A stretch of DNA of 22,220 bases from an uncultured Oscillospiraceae bacterium (lineage in GTDB: Bacteria > Bacillota > Clostridia > Oscillospirales > Oscillospiraceae). How positions within the stretch are numbered: the stretch's first letter is position 1; each line of letters opens with the position of its first letter. The notes below the pieces were generated by a model. It ran no database searches. It had not been told where the DNA came from and saw only the letters and a program-made list of their open reading frames with translations. Of the stretch, positions 1 to 6,001 are shown piece after piece. A program made the position numbers and the translations under genes. Location: the NCBI GenBank assembly GCA_910585815.1, contig CAJUFJ010000056.1, positions 1 through 22,220 on the forward strand, read 5' to 3'.

Positions 1-2
1 AC

Positions 3-1283
3 CGCATCAGCCGTTCCATTCTGGACTTCGCAAACATGATGGCTTTGTTCCAGGAATACAACGTGGAATTCATATCCTCCACAGAGAAGTTCGACACGTC
101 CACACCGATGGGCCGGGCGATGCTGAACATCTGCATTGTGTTCGCGCAGTTAGAGAGAGAAACCATCCAAAAGCGAGTGCAGGACGCATGGTACGCCCGG
201 TGTCAGCGCGGTTTCAAAATGGGCGGTAGAGCGCCGTATGGATTTCGGACGGAGCCTATCATCATTGACGGCATCCATACAAAGAAGCTGGTGATTGAGC
301 CGACCGAGGCGGCGTTCGTGCGTAAGATGTACGAGATGTATATTGACCCCCAGGTGTCGCTTCACGACATCACCCGGCAGCTTACCGAGCAGGGGATGCG
401 GACATACTTCGGCAAACCGTTTTCCAGGGCGACCATCAGCATCATGCTTCGTAATCCCATTTACGCCATGGCTGACCTGGATATTTACGAGTTTTTCAAG
501 AGCCAAGGGACGAACATCTACAACGATGCCGCCGACTTCGTAGGGACAAACGGATGTTACTACTACCGGAGCAAGGACAGCACCGAGAATAAGCACACGC
601 ACTTGGAAGGCCAGACGCTGGTGCTGGCCCCCAGCGAAGGCTTTATCCCGTCTGATTTGTGGCTTAGAGTTCGCAAAAAGATGATGGCGAACCAGACCTA
701 TCAACCGGCCAGGAAAGCCCGCAACACCTGGATGGCGGGGAAAATCAAGTGCGGCAAATGTGGCTATGCTCTGATGTCGGCCCACTCCTGCGGGTATCTC
801 TATCTGCGCTGTACGAAACACGCTGACAGCAAGTTTTGTTCCGGCTGCGGTACAATCCGTCTCCGCGATTTAGAGGCGGTAGTTTACCAGCAGATGGTGA
901 AGAAGCTGGAGGACTACAAGACGCTGACAGGCCGCAAAAAGAAAAGAGCCGCCAGCCCGAAGCTGACGGCAAAGCAGATGGAGCTGGCCCAGGTGGAGAG
1001 CAAGATTGAAAAGCTGCTGGACACGCTGACGGGCGCGACCCCGGTGCTGATCTCCTACGCCAACGCCAAGATTGAGGAATTGGACAGCCGCCGTCAGGCC
1101 CTTGCCAGCGAGATTGCCAAGCTGACCGCCGAGGCCGTGTCCCCGGAGCAGATTGACACGATTTCCAATTATCTGGATGATTGGGAGAATGTCAGCTTTG
1201 AGGACAAGCAGCAGGTGGTGGATTTGATGATTACCGTTATTCGCGCCACCAGCGAGAAGCTGCAAATTGAATGGAAAATCTGA
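3..1283 (+). CDS. Large serine recombinase, C-terminal part (5' end outside window)
   Basis: Site-specific recombinase of the large serine (resolvase/invertase) family, which integrates and excises mobile elements. The frame is open from the window edge, so the N-terminal catalytic part with the active serine lies outside. The first visible residues, RISRSILDF, then STEKFDTSTPMGRAMLNI and AQLERETIQKR, are the end of the resolvase domain and its long E helix. A Recombinase domain follows (GGRAPYGF, then ITRQLTEQGMRT). Next is a zinc ribbon with CGKCGYAL, a further Cys in YLRC, and CSGCG, and then a Lys/Glu-rich coiled coil. The protein ends in a typical IEWKI tail. It converges on a second, truncated recombinase gene and is probably the terminal gene of an element lying mostly left of the window. 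Family is certain; the element and attachment site are not. Confidence 0.93.
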   Translation, partial: RISRSILDFANMMALFQEYNVEFISSTEKFDTSTPMGRAMLNICIVFAQLERETIQKRVQDAWYARCQRGFKMGGRAPYGFRTEPIIIDGIHTKKLVIEPTEAAFVRKMYEMYIDPQVSLHDITRQLTEQGMRTYFGKPFSRATISIMLRNPIYAMADLDIYEFFKSQGTNIYNDAADFVGTNGCYYYRSKDSTENKHTHLEGQTLVLAPSEGFIPSDLWLRVRKKMMANQTYQPARKARNTWMAGKIKCGKCGYALMSAHSCGYLYLRCTKHADSKFCSGCGTIRLRDLEAVVYQQMVKKLEDYKTLTGRKKKRAASPKLTAKQMELAQVESKIEKLLDTLTGATPVLISYANAKIEELDSRRQALASEIAKLTAEAVSPEQIDTISNYLDDWENVSFEDKQQVVDLMITVIRATSEKLQIEWKI

Positions 1284-1317
1284 CGGCGGGCATACCGTCA
1301 GAACGTTATCTTTTTAT
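1280..1317 (+). terminator. Probable intrinsic terminator of the plus-strand recombinase
   Basis: The 7-bp stem CTGACGG (1280-1286) and CCGTCAG (1295-1301) includes the recombinase stop codon and is followed by a short T-rich run at 1308-1316. It lies between two convergent recombinase genes. The stem is short, so confidence is moderate. Confidence 0.5.
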
Positions 1318-1319
1318 GC

Positions 1320-1649
1320 CCTTGTCCAGTGTAGTTCTGTATATAGGCCGACTTCCAGATAATTCCTCCCAAACCGGGACATATCCTTGACGATCACCAT
1401 ATCGACCAGCCCGGCCTCAATGTCGGCCATCATCTCCAAAAATCCGGGACGCTTGAAACTTGTACCTGAGAATCCGTCATCTTTATACACCTTATAGCAG
1501 GAAATTCCGTGGTTATCACAATATTTTTCGATAATTTCGATTTGATTCTGGATGCTGTTGCTGTCCCCCTCGTTCTCGTCGTCGCGGGAGAGCCGAACAT
1601 AGAGGGCTGCCCATTTTTCGCCCTGGTTGTTGTACTGCCTGTTCATCAT
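1320..1649 (-). pseudogene. Truncated large serine recombinase (N-terminal catalytic domain only)
   Basis: The ~110-residue product contains the start of a TnpX/TndX-type large serine recombinase. It shows WAALYVRLSRDDENEGDSNS with the catalytic Ser of the RLS motif, then IQNQIEIIEKYC, KDDGFSGTSFKRPGF and VIVKDMSRFGRNYLEVGLYTE. Homologues continue after GLYTE into the rest of the catalytic domain, a Recombinase domain and a DNA-binding C-terminus of several hundred residues. Here the frame changes to an unrelated LHWTRA and stops at about 1320, so the protein should be inactive. The start at 1649 has a TAGGAGG-type ribosome binding site and its own promoter. The break sits beside the end of the plus-strand recombinase's element, suggesting that element inserted here. 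The truncation is directly visible; the insertion is inference. Confidence 0.85.
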
Positions 1650-1665
1650 AGCCTCCTATCCGGCA

Positions 1666-1761
1666 GTCACCGTTTCTTGCCTTGTGACATCTATATTATA
1701 TCAAATGTCAAATAAAAGCGCAAATTTCGACGATTTTTCCGCTGATTTTTGAAACGGTGAC
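1666..1761. repeat. 11-bp inverted repeat flanking the recombinase promoter
   Basis: GTCACCGTTTC (1666-1676) and GAAACGGTGAC (1751-1761) are perfect reverse complements 74 bp apart, bracketing the promoter and 5' leader of the serine recombinase gene. Large serine recombinases commonly have their attachment site next to the 5' end of their gene and can be autoregulated. This is a candidate terminal or operator site; function is inference. Confidence 0.5.
1695..1723 (-). promoter_or_regulatory. Promoter of the truncated recombinase gene
   Basis: On the minus strand there is a perfect -10 TATAAT (plus coordinates 1695-1700), 17 bases from a weak -35 TTGCGC (1718-1723). It is positioned correctly for the recombinase start at 1649 and lies between the arms of the inverted repeat 1666-1676 / 1751-1761. 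Confidence 0.55.
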
Positions 1762-1791
1762 GCTCCCATAAACTGAATATCCGTAACAAAA

Positions 1792-1816
1792 AATGCGTCT
1801 CATGGTGAGACGCATT
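1792..1816. repeat. Palindromic repeat, copy 1 of 6
   Basis: Arm AATGCGTCTCA, spacer TGG, arm TGAGACGCATT: a perfect 11-bp hairpin. It lies between the truncated recombinase promoter region and the small ORF at 1853-2215. Confidence 0.9.
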
Positions 1817-1852
1817 AACGACAAATTTCGCATTGTTTGGTACTTGGGTATT

Positions 1853-2215
1853 TCATTGTTCACGATAGAAAACAAAGGCGGATTCAGACGGCGGCGGGCA
1901 AAGCCGCTCCATAGGATTTATCGTGCCTCCCCCCATTCCCGTGGCGGGGCGTCCTACGCTGTGACGCATAGCCAACGCAAGTATCATCATGCCTGTACGC
2001 GCTTCGTCGCCCGCTGCTGTGCCGTAAGTAGCTTTGCGGCGCTGGCCCTGTTCGCTCCATCCCCCGGTGTTCTGTCCTCCTTTCACGGGAGGTTCTCCCT
2101 GCGTGCCCGCCGCCCGGCTCTGCGCATACAGAACGTATCTGACTGCCTTATTCAGTTGTAGGCTCTTCATATCCTTAATATCTGCTGGGAGTAGGATTTT
2201 GCTCATTATTCGCAC
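1853..2215 (-). CDS. Hypothetical protein of the integrative element
   Basis: A 120-codon frame that I do not recognise. It starts with GTG at 2215 or ATG at 2206. The N-terminal part (MSKILLPADIKDMKSLQLNK, then AVRYVLYAQSRAAG) looks protein-like and helical. The second half is rich in Gly, Ala, Arg and Met and has low complexity, so it may be a degraded or chance extension. No clear ribosome binding site is present; GGAAG lies about 15 bases upstream. It sits between palindrome copies 1 and 2, where related elements often carry an excisionase or small accessory gene, but no excisionase motif is visible. It could be a remnant. Confidence 0.35.
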   Translation of the reverse strand: MRIMSKILLPADIKDMKSLQLNKAVRYVLYAQSRAAGTQGEPPVKGGQNTGGWSEQGQRRKATYGTAAGDEARTGMMILALAMRHSVGRPATGMGGGTINPMERLCPPPSESAFVFYREQ

Positions 2216-2221
2216 AAACGC

Positions 2222-2291
2222 CCAAAACTTCCGAAAAGGTTATAAAAATCGACATTTTTAGAAATGCGTTTCACAGTGAGACGTATTTTTC
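2222..2291. repeat. 70-bp dispersed repeat, first copy (contains palindrome copy 2)
   Basis: This stretch matches 3044-3113 with about 8 differences in 70 bases. It holds the motif AACTTCCGAAAAG (2226-2238), then GGTTATAAAAA, then the palindrome at 2262-2288 with arms AAATGCGTTTCA and TGAGACGTATTT. The palindrome supplies the last codons (YVSL) and stop of the HTH_16 gene. On the minus strand the repeat is the immediate upstream region of the 1853-2215 ORF, so it may carry a shared promoter or operator. Confidence 0.8.
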
Positions 2292-2546
2292 CGCTCTATC
2301 ATTCAAGGGCATAAAATCATCAGGCGGCTCTCTGAATTGGAAATGTTCAATGGCCCGGAACAGCGCGATTTCCGCCTGATAGCGGAGGTCATCGTCCACA
2401 TAGGAGCGTGTGTTTCCGTATTCATCGGTACAGTCACACAAACACCGGCTTGCGATAAAGCCCTCAAAATGACGGAACACAAAATCAACGGCCCCAGGCT
2501 CAAATCCTTTCGCCGCCTGGATAACGGGGAATGGCACCCGCTTCAT
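2271..2546 (-). CDS. HTH_16-type conjugative-transposon regulatory protein
   Basis: A 91-residue protein with the conserved opening MKRVPFPVIQAAKGFEPGAV, then DFVFRHFEGFIASR, the acidic DEYGNTRSYVDDDLRYQAEI and a C-terminal ALFRAIEHFQFREPP. This matches the small helix-turn-helix proteins (HTH_16 family) of Tn916- and Tn4451-like elements, which accompany the element's sigma-like factor; their exact role is unsettled. The start ATG at 2546 overlaps the sigma gene's stop by ATGA, indicating translational coupling. The stop lies inside palindrome copy 2, so the last few residues may have been changed by that sequence. Confidence 0.85.
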   Translation of the reverse strand: MKRVPFPVIQAAKGFEPGAVDFVFRHFEGFIASRCLCDCTDEYGNTRSYVDDDLRYQAEIALFRAIEHFQFREPPDDFMPLNDRAEKYVSL

Positions 2547-2977
2547 GGGATGCTCCCCAATAGGTCACGCAGTTTTGCTACAGCGGCCTTGCGCCGCCGA
2601 GTGACCGTAGCCTGGCTTATCCTTAACTGCTGGGCGATTTTTTTGACGGTCAGGCCCAAAAAGAAATATGAAAGCACGATTTCCCTGTCTCTCGGCATGA
2701 GGTAAGAGAGGACCTGACCCAACTTTTCACCGTGGACGGGAACCGCCACGCCGCGCACATAGAATGTGCGGCAGGCTGCCTCCGTCTGCTCAATCCCGGT
2801 ATCCTCGCAGGAAAGGCCATAGAGCATGGCATTTGTAACTATGGAAAGCGGCTGCTCACGCTTGCCCTGTTCCGCTTTTCGCAGACGTTCTTTCAAAACC
2901 GATCTGCTGATTGCCGTTTTGCAGTAGGCTTCAAAGGTCATCTCGTTATATGCTTCGTACCGTGTTGTCATATCCAT
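2543..2977 (-). CDS. Sigma-70 family RNA polymerase sigma factor of the integrative element
   Basis: About 144 residues, starting MDMTTRYEAYNEMTFEAYCK. An upstream in-frame start at 3028 is possible, but the family usually begins near this motif. The C-terminal half contains region 4: LMPRDREIVLSYFFLGLTVK, then the helix-turn-helix IAQQLRISQATVTRRRKAAV. Small sigma-like proteins of this kind regulate excision or transfer genes in Clostridia conjugative elements. It is coupled to the downstream HTH_16 gene by a 4-bp ATGA overlap. Its upstream region carries two copies of the (A)ACYTYCGAAAAG motif (3000-3012 and 3048-3060) and palindrome copy 3, so expression may be controlled there. The family call is firm; targets are unknown. 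Confidence 0.85.
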   Translation of the reverse strand: MDMTTRYEAYNEMTFEAYCKTAISRSVLKERLRKAEQGKREQPLSIVTNAMLYGLSCEDTGIEQTEAACRTFYVRGVAVPVHGEKLGQVLSYLMPRDREIVLSYFFLGLTVKKIAQQLRISQATVTRRRKAAVAKLRDLLGSIP

Positions 2978-3043
2978 CTTTTCTGTTTCTTTATACCCTA
3001 ACTTCCGAAAAGTCAAAATAAACTGCAATCATCGCGTGAACTG

Positions 3044-3113
3044 CCAAAACCTTCGAAAAGGTTATAAAAACTGACGCTTTTAGAAATGCGTTTCACCGTG
3101 AGACGCATTTTTC
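3044..3113. repeat. 70-bp dispersed repeat, second copy (contains palindrome copy 3)
   Basis: Near-identical to 2222-2291. Contains AACCTTCGAAAAG (3048-3060) and the palindrome at 3084-3110 (arms AAATGCGTTTCA and TGAGACGCATTT, followed by further T). It sits between the sirtuin stop codon (3189) and the sigma gene start. The A-tract, stem and T-tract layout would also suit a bidirectional terminator separating the cargo operon from the sigma gene. Confidence 0.8.
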
Positions 3114-3188
3114 GATATATTTTACACCGTTTGACGTACAAAGGACGGGACGGATAACCCACCTCGCCCATAAGCACAAATCTATTTA

Positions 3189-4070
3189 TCATAGCATTGC
3201 CAACCTAATTTCTTTCAGTACGGAGCCAATATCGTTGCCTATAACAACCGCCTGTTCCGAAATTTCCTTTGGAGCATACGCCTGTCCCATATTGACACAG
3301 GCATAAACCGCTTGCGGGTTTTGGACTGTCATTTTCCAAAAGGGATATTTTATGATGACCGGCGTGTTGCCTCCAACACCCAATTCCAGAAAAACGACAC
3401 GCAGCCCATCATGCCGCCGGAGAAAATCTTGATAGCGGCTTTGGGCCTGATACCAGCCCTCGTCCTGCACAAAGGTATCATCTGCCCGCAGGTTCATGGT
3501 CATGGGCCTGCCGCAGACAGGGCAGCGGGGGACAAGCTCTGAGGGTACTTTCATATCCTGTTGCTCTGCAAACATCCGCCGAACCGTTTCCTCATTGTCA
3601 TAGGTGCGCTGATGGCATGGCTCTGAGCATTGCCACAGGCCATAGTCACCCTGGGTGTAGAACAGCCGCTTTTTATCAAAGCCCGCAAGCTGGAATTGGT
3701 GGTCTACATTCGTTGTCAGAACAAAGTAGTCCTTCCCCTCCACCAGCTTCAGCAGATTGTCATAGACCGGCTTCGGCGCGGGTTCGTAGCGGTTTACCAT
3801 GATGTGGCGGCTCCACCACGCCCAGTATTCCTCCAGTGACTCGAACGGATAAAAGCCCCCGGAGTACATATCCCGGATGCCGTACTTGTCGGCAAAATCT
3901 TTGAAATACTGTTCAAACCGTTCGTCGGAGTAGGTCAATCCAGCCGAGGCGGACAGCCCCGCCCCCGCGCCAATCACCACCGCGTCGGCACAGTCAAGAG
4001 CCTGTTTCAGCCGTTCGATCTGCTCCGAGTATGCGGCGGTATATTGTTTCGTCATTATCCTTGAAAACAT
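3189..4070 (-). CDS. SirTM-type (class M) sirtuin, probable protein ADP-ribosyltransferase
   Basis: An NAD-dependent sirtuin-fold protein of 293 residues. GAGAGLSASAGLTY (about 34-47) is the NAD-binding loop, with TTNVDHQ (119-125) following. TQGDYGLWQC (139-148) stands where deacetylase sirtuins have the catalytic His: here it is Gln140, and Asn121 precedes it. This is the signature of SirTM enzymes, which transfer ADP-ribose to protein rather than deacetylate. Cys148/152 and Cys183/186 (CPVCGRPM) form a zinc site. In staphylococci and streptococci SirTM modifies a lipoylated GcvH-like protein and its macrodomain partner reverses this. The gene overlaps the macrodomain gene by 77 bp out of frame. 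The 4070 start has AAGGTG at good spacing; ATG at 4055 is an alternative. No GcvH-L is in the window, so the target is unknown. Confidence 0.9.
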   Translation of the reverse strand: MFSRIMTKQYTAAYSEQIERLKQALDCADAVVIGAGAGLSASAGLTYSDERFEQYFKDFADKYGIRDMYSGGFYPFESLEEYWAWWSRHIMVNRYEPAPKPVYDNLLKLVEGKDYFVLTTNVDHQFQLAGFDKKRLFYTQGDYGLWQCSEPCHQRTYDNEETVRRMFAEQQDMKVPSELVPRCPVCGRPMTMNLRADDTFVQDEGWYQAQSRYQDFLRRHDGLRVVFLELGVGGNTPVIIKYPFWKMTVQNPQAVYACVNMGQAYAPKEISEQAVVIGNDIGSVLKEIRLAML

Positions 4071-4806
4071 TGAAAATCACCTTCTTGATGGACGTATCCC
4101 GCCGGAGAAAATCTGTAACAGCTTTGACTGTGATTTCAGCAGCCTCCTGGTTGGGAAAGTGAAATTCCCCGGTGGAAATGCAGCAGAACGCAACGCTCTC
4201 CAATCCATGCTCTGCCGCCAGTTCCAGGCAGGAGCGGTAGCAGGACGCCAAATCCCGCCTGTCCTGATGGGCAACCCGACCTTGGACAATAGGGCCAACC
4301 GTGTGTAGAACATACCGGGCAGGAAGATTGTAGCCCTTTGTCAGCTTGGCCCGGCCATTGGGTTCCAGGTGGCCCTGGGCCTGCATGATTTGGTGGCACT
4401 CGTCCCGAAGCTGGAGGCCCGCCGCCGAGTGGATGGCGTTGTCAATGCAACCGTGGCAGGGGCAGAAACAGCCTAGCAGGGCAGAGTTGGCGGCGTTGAC
4501 GATGGCGTCCACCTTGAGCCGGGTGATGTCCCCTTTCCAAACGACTATTCGAGAATGTCCGTTGACCGCAGGTAGCGCGGCTCCATCCACAACACCCTTG
4601 CTGTCTTGTTCGGCAGACAGGAGATCGTCCTGGATGGTGAGAAATTCTTGTTTCAGCGGCATGGGCGGACGGACATTCATCAAACTGCGGAGCAGTCTCC
4701 GCTGGCTGGTCAAGTCCTGCGGAAAGCCCTCCGCCTGGGACTGGTACTCCGGTATTTCTGCCAGCAGCATCGTGTTGAGTTTCAGTATTCGTTCCAGATA
4801 TTCCAT
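3994..4806 (-). CDS. Zinc-type macrodomain protein-ADP-ribose hydrolase
   Basis: A 270-residue protein that should remove ADP-ribose from modified protein. An N-terminal helical region (1-80, MEYLERILKLNTMLLAEIPE onward) precedes the macrodomain. KGDITRLKVDAIVNAANSAL (91-110) is the ADP-ribose loop. It is followed by GCFCPCHGCIDNAIHSAAG (112-130), whose Cys/His cluster is the zinc-binding insertion of the SirTM-linked macrodomain class. The second phosphate loop is ISTGEFHFP (210-218). The usual partner is SirTM, encoded directly downstream with a 77-bp overlap. This strongly supports a writer/eraser pair. Upstream, 80 bp away, is the tandem SnoaL-like gene, with a strong hairpin in the gap. 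GGGGGA before the start is a weak ribosome binding site. Confidence 0.92.
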   Translation of the reverse strand: MEYLERILKLNTMLLAEIPEYQSQAEGFPQDLTSQRRLLRSLMNVRPPMPLKQEFLTIQDDLLSAEQDSKGVVDGAALPAVNGHSRIVVWKGDITRLKVDAIVNAANSALLGCFCPCHGCIDNAIHSAAGLQLRDECHQIMQAQGHLEPNGRAKLTKGYNLPARYVLHTVGPIVQGRVAHQDRRDLASCYRSCLELAAEHGLESVAFCCISTGEFHFPNQEAAEITVKAVTDFLRRDTSIKKVIFNVFKDNDETIYRRILGADRTAETGS

Positions 4807-4835
4807 AAGCGGTTCCCCCGGTTTCTGATTTCAGG

Positions 4836-4872
4836 CCGTAGGCCGTCCCGCATCACACAGGACGGCCTACGG
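4836..4872. terminator. Strong intra-operon hairpin between the SnoaL-like and macrodomain genes
   Basis: A perfect 13-bp stem, CCGTAGGCCGTCC (4836-4848) with GGACGGCCTACGG (4860-4872) and an 11-base loop. No T-run follows in the direction of transcription (minus), so it is not a classical terminator. It may attenuate or stabilise messenger so that the first gene is made in excess over the two enzymes. Confidence 0.6.
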
Positions 4873-4885
4873 GTATTTCTATTGC

Positions 4886-5719
4886 TTAAAACTTGCCGTT
4901 CTCGTTAGCCCAGGTAGACTTGTCAGCGATGGTTTCCATCACATCCCAATGCTCGGCAATCTTGCTGTCCTCCACCCGCCACAGGTCGTAGTAGCTGGTG
5001 GGCGTACCGCCGAAGGTTCCCTCGCTGACAGCCAGGACGAAGTTGCCCTGGGCCAACACCTGATGGACGGTGGTGTAGATCATCTGAATGCCCTGCTCCG
5101 CCAGCGCGGTCAGCGCGGCCCCCAGGCCGGACAGCCCATCCGCAATGCCGGTATTGTGTTGGATGTAGAGATCGCCCTTGAAGTAGTCAGGGGTCTTGGC
5201 GGAGTTGTTGCCCTGCATCACGTCATACAGGAACGCCTTCACCAGCTCCCGGTTGGCCTCGGTCTTGTCCAGATCAGTGATGTCCATAGCACCATCGGTC
5301 TGGGTATGGCCAGAGGGATTAGGAGCGGCCAGTGCAGCCAGATTGTCCCAATGCTCGGCAATCTTGCCGTCGGCATCAAAGCGGAAGATGTCAAAGGCGA
5401 CCTGCTCACCGGCCCCGGCGAAATTGTAGATGGTCTGGAGAAACACCTTGTCGCCGTCCTGGAAGGCGCGGATGTTCTTCACGGCAGTCTTGACGGGAGC
5501 GGAGGCCAAGTACTCCACGGAGCCGACGAAAGCGTCCCGGCCAGTGGCATAAGCCAGGTTGTGCTGGATGTAGCCCTCGGCCAGCAAGCTGCGGGCAGCG
5601 GCGGTGTCGCCGGTAGCAAAGGTGTTGATCAGAGCAGTGGCTTTCTCGATGTTTGTCATGGTCGTGTTCTCCTTTTCGATGGTGTTGTTGGAATGGAATA
5701 GTTTTTCAAAGATGCTCAT
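4886..5719 (-). CDS. Tandem SnoaL/NTF2-like domain protein
   Basis: About 277 residues with two copies of a SnoaL-like (NTF2-fold) domain. Both halves contain YIQHN and KIAEHWD: first copy about residues 22-133 (YIQHNLAYATGRDAF to FDADGKIAEHWDN), second about 155-265 (YIQHNTGIADGLSGL to KIAEHWDVME). NTF2-like proteins of this type bind or transform small molecules in a cone-shaped pocket; the substrate here cannot be read. Two in-frame starts each have a good ribosome binding site: ATG 5719 (AGGAGGT, 7-base gap) and ATG 5659 (AAGGAGAA, 7-base gap). The latter gives a product 20 residues shorter that begins right at the domain. It is first gene of the probable operon with the macrodomain and SirTM genes and divergent from an HxlR regulator. 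Its association with SirTM is the unusual point. Confidence 0.85.
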   Translation of the reverse strand: MSIFEKLFHSNNTIEKENTTMTNIEKATALINTFATGDTAAARSLLAEGYIQHNLAYATGRDAFVGSVEYLASAPVKTAVKNIRAFQDGDKVFLQTIYNFAGAGEQVAFDIFRFDADGKIAEHWDNLAALAAPNPSGHTQTDGAMDITDLDKTEANRELVKAFLYDVMQGNNSAKTPDYFKGDLYIQHNTGIADGLSGLGAALTALAEQGIQMIYTTVHQVLAQGNFVLAVSEGTFGGTPTSYYDLWRVEDSKIAEHWDVMETIADKSTWANENGKF

Positions 5720-5773
5720 GGAGAATACCTCCTGGGATTTACTCGGCGGGGTGTTCCCCGTCCTTGTGTCTGC

Positions 5774-5802
5774 ATCATATAACACCAAAAGTCATTTGAA
5801 AA
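5774..5802 (-). promoter_or_regulatory. Promoter of the SnoaL-macrodomain-SirTM operon
   Basis: On the minus strand -35 TTTTCA (5797-5802), exactly 17 bases, then -10 TATGAT (5774-5779), about 55-60 bp from the start codon at 5719. The candidate HxlR half-site CGTACTTT (5800-5807, minus reading) overlaps the upstream edge of the -35. Confidence 0.65.
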
Positions 5803-5825
5803 GTACGCACAATATTGTGGTATAG
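5800..5825. promoter_or_regulatory. Candidate HxlR operator near the operon promoter
   Basis: AAAGTACG (5800-5807), a perfect 12-bp palindrome CACAATATTGTG (5808-5819) and GGTATAG (5819-5825) abut the operon's -35. AAAGTACG and GGTATAG recur as reverse complements beside the HxlR gene promoter at 5960-5973. HxlR-family regulators typically bind such GTAC-centred sites in divergent promoters. Binding is inferred. Confidence 0.5.
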
Positions 5826-5831
5826 GCACCT

Positions 5832-5870
5832 GGAAGTAACAATTGGACAGTTACCGGGAGGAAACAATTG
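5832..5870. repeat. Short direct repeat in the divergent promoter region
   Basis: GGAAGTAACAATTG (5832-5845) and GGAGGAAACAATTG (5857-5870) repeat with a period of 25 bases. They lie upstream of both divergent promoters. They could be activator or repressor half-sites, or chance. Confidence 0.35.
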
Positions 5871-5925
5871 TGTGGTTTCAAGGGGTTCCGGCTTTTTTAC
5901 CAGGATAAAATTTTTTCTCTCCGCC

Positions 5926-5955
5926 TTGACCCCGATGGGGGAGATACAGTAAAAT
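5926..5955 (+). promoter_or_regulatory. Promoter of the HxlR regulator gene
   Basis: -35 TTGACC (5926-5931), an 18-base spacer, then -10 TAAAAT (5950-5955). The operator-like sequence CTATACCGTACTTT (5960-5973) follows at the expected transcription start, a placement suited to autorepression. Confidence 0.6.
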
Positions 5956-6001
5956 AGGACTATACCGTACTTTAGAAACTAACAGACAGGAGGATACGAC
6001 G

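Noticed and set aside
4949..5701. 250-codon plus-strand frame
   Set aside because: Antisense of the tandem SnoaL-like gene, which has two clear domain copies and strong ribosome binding sites.
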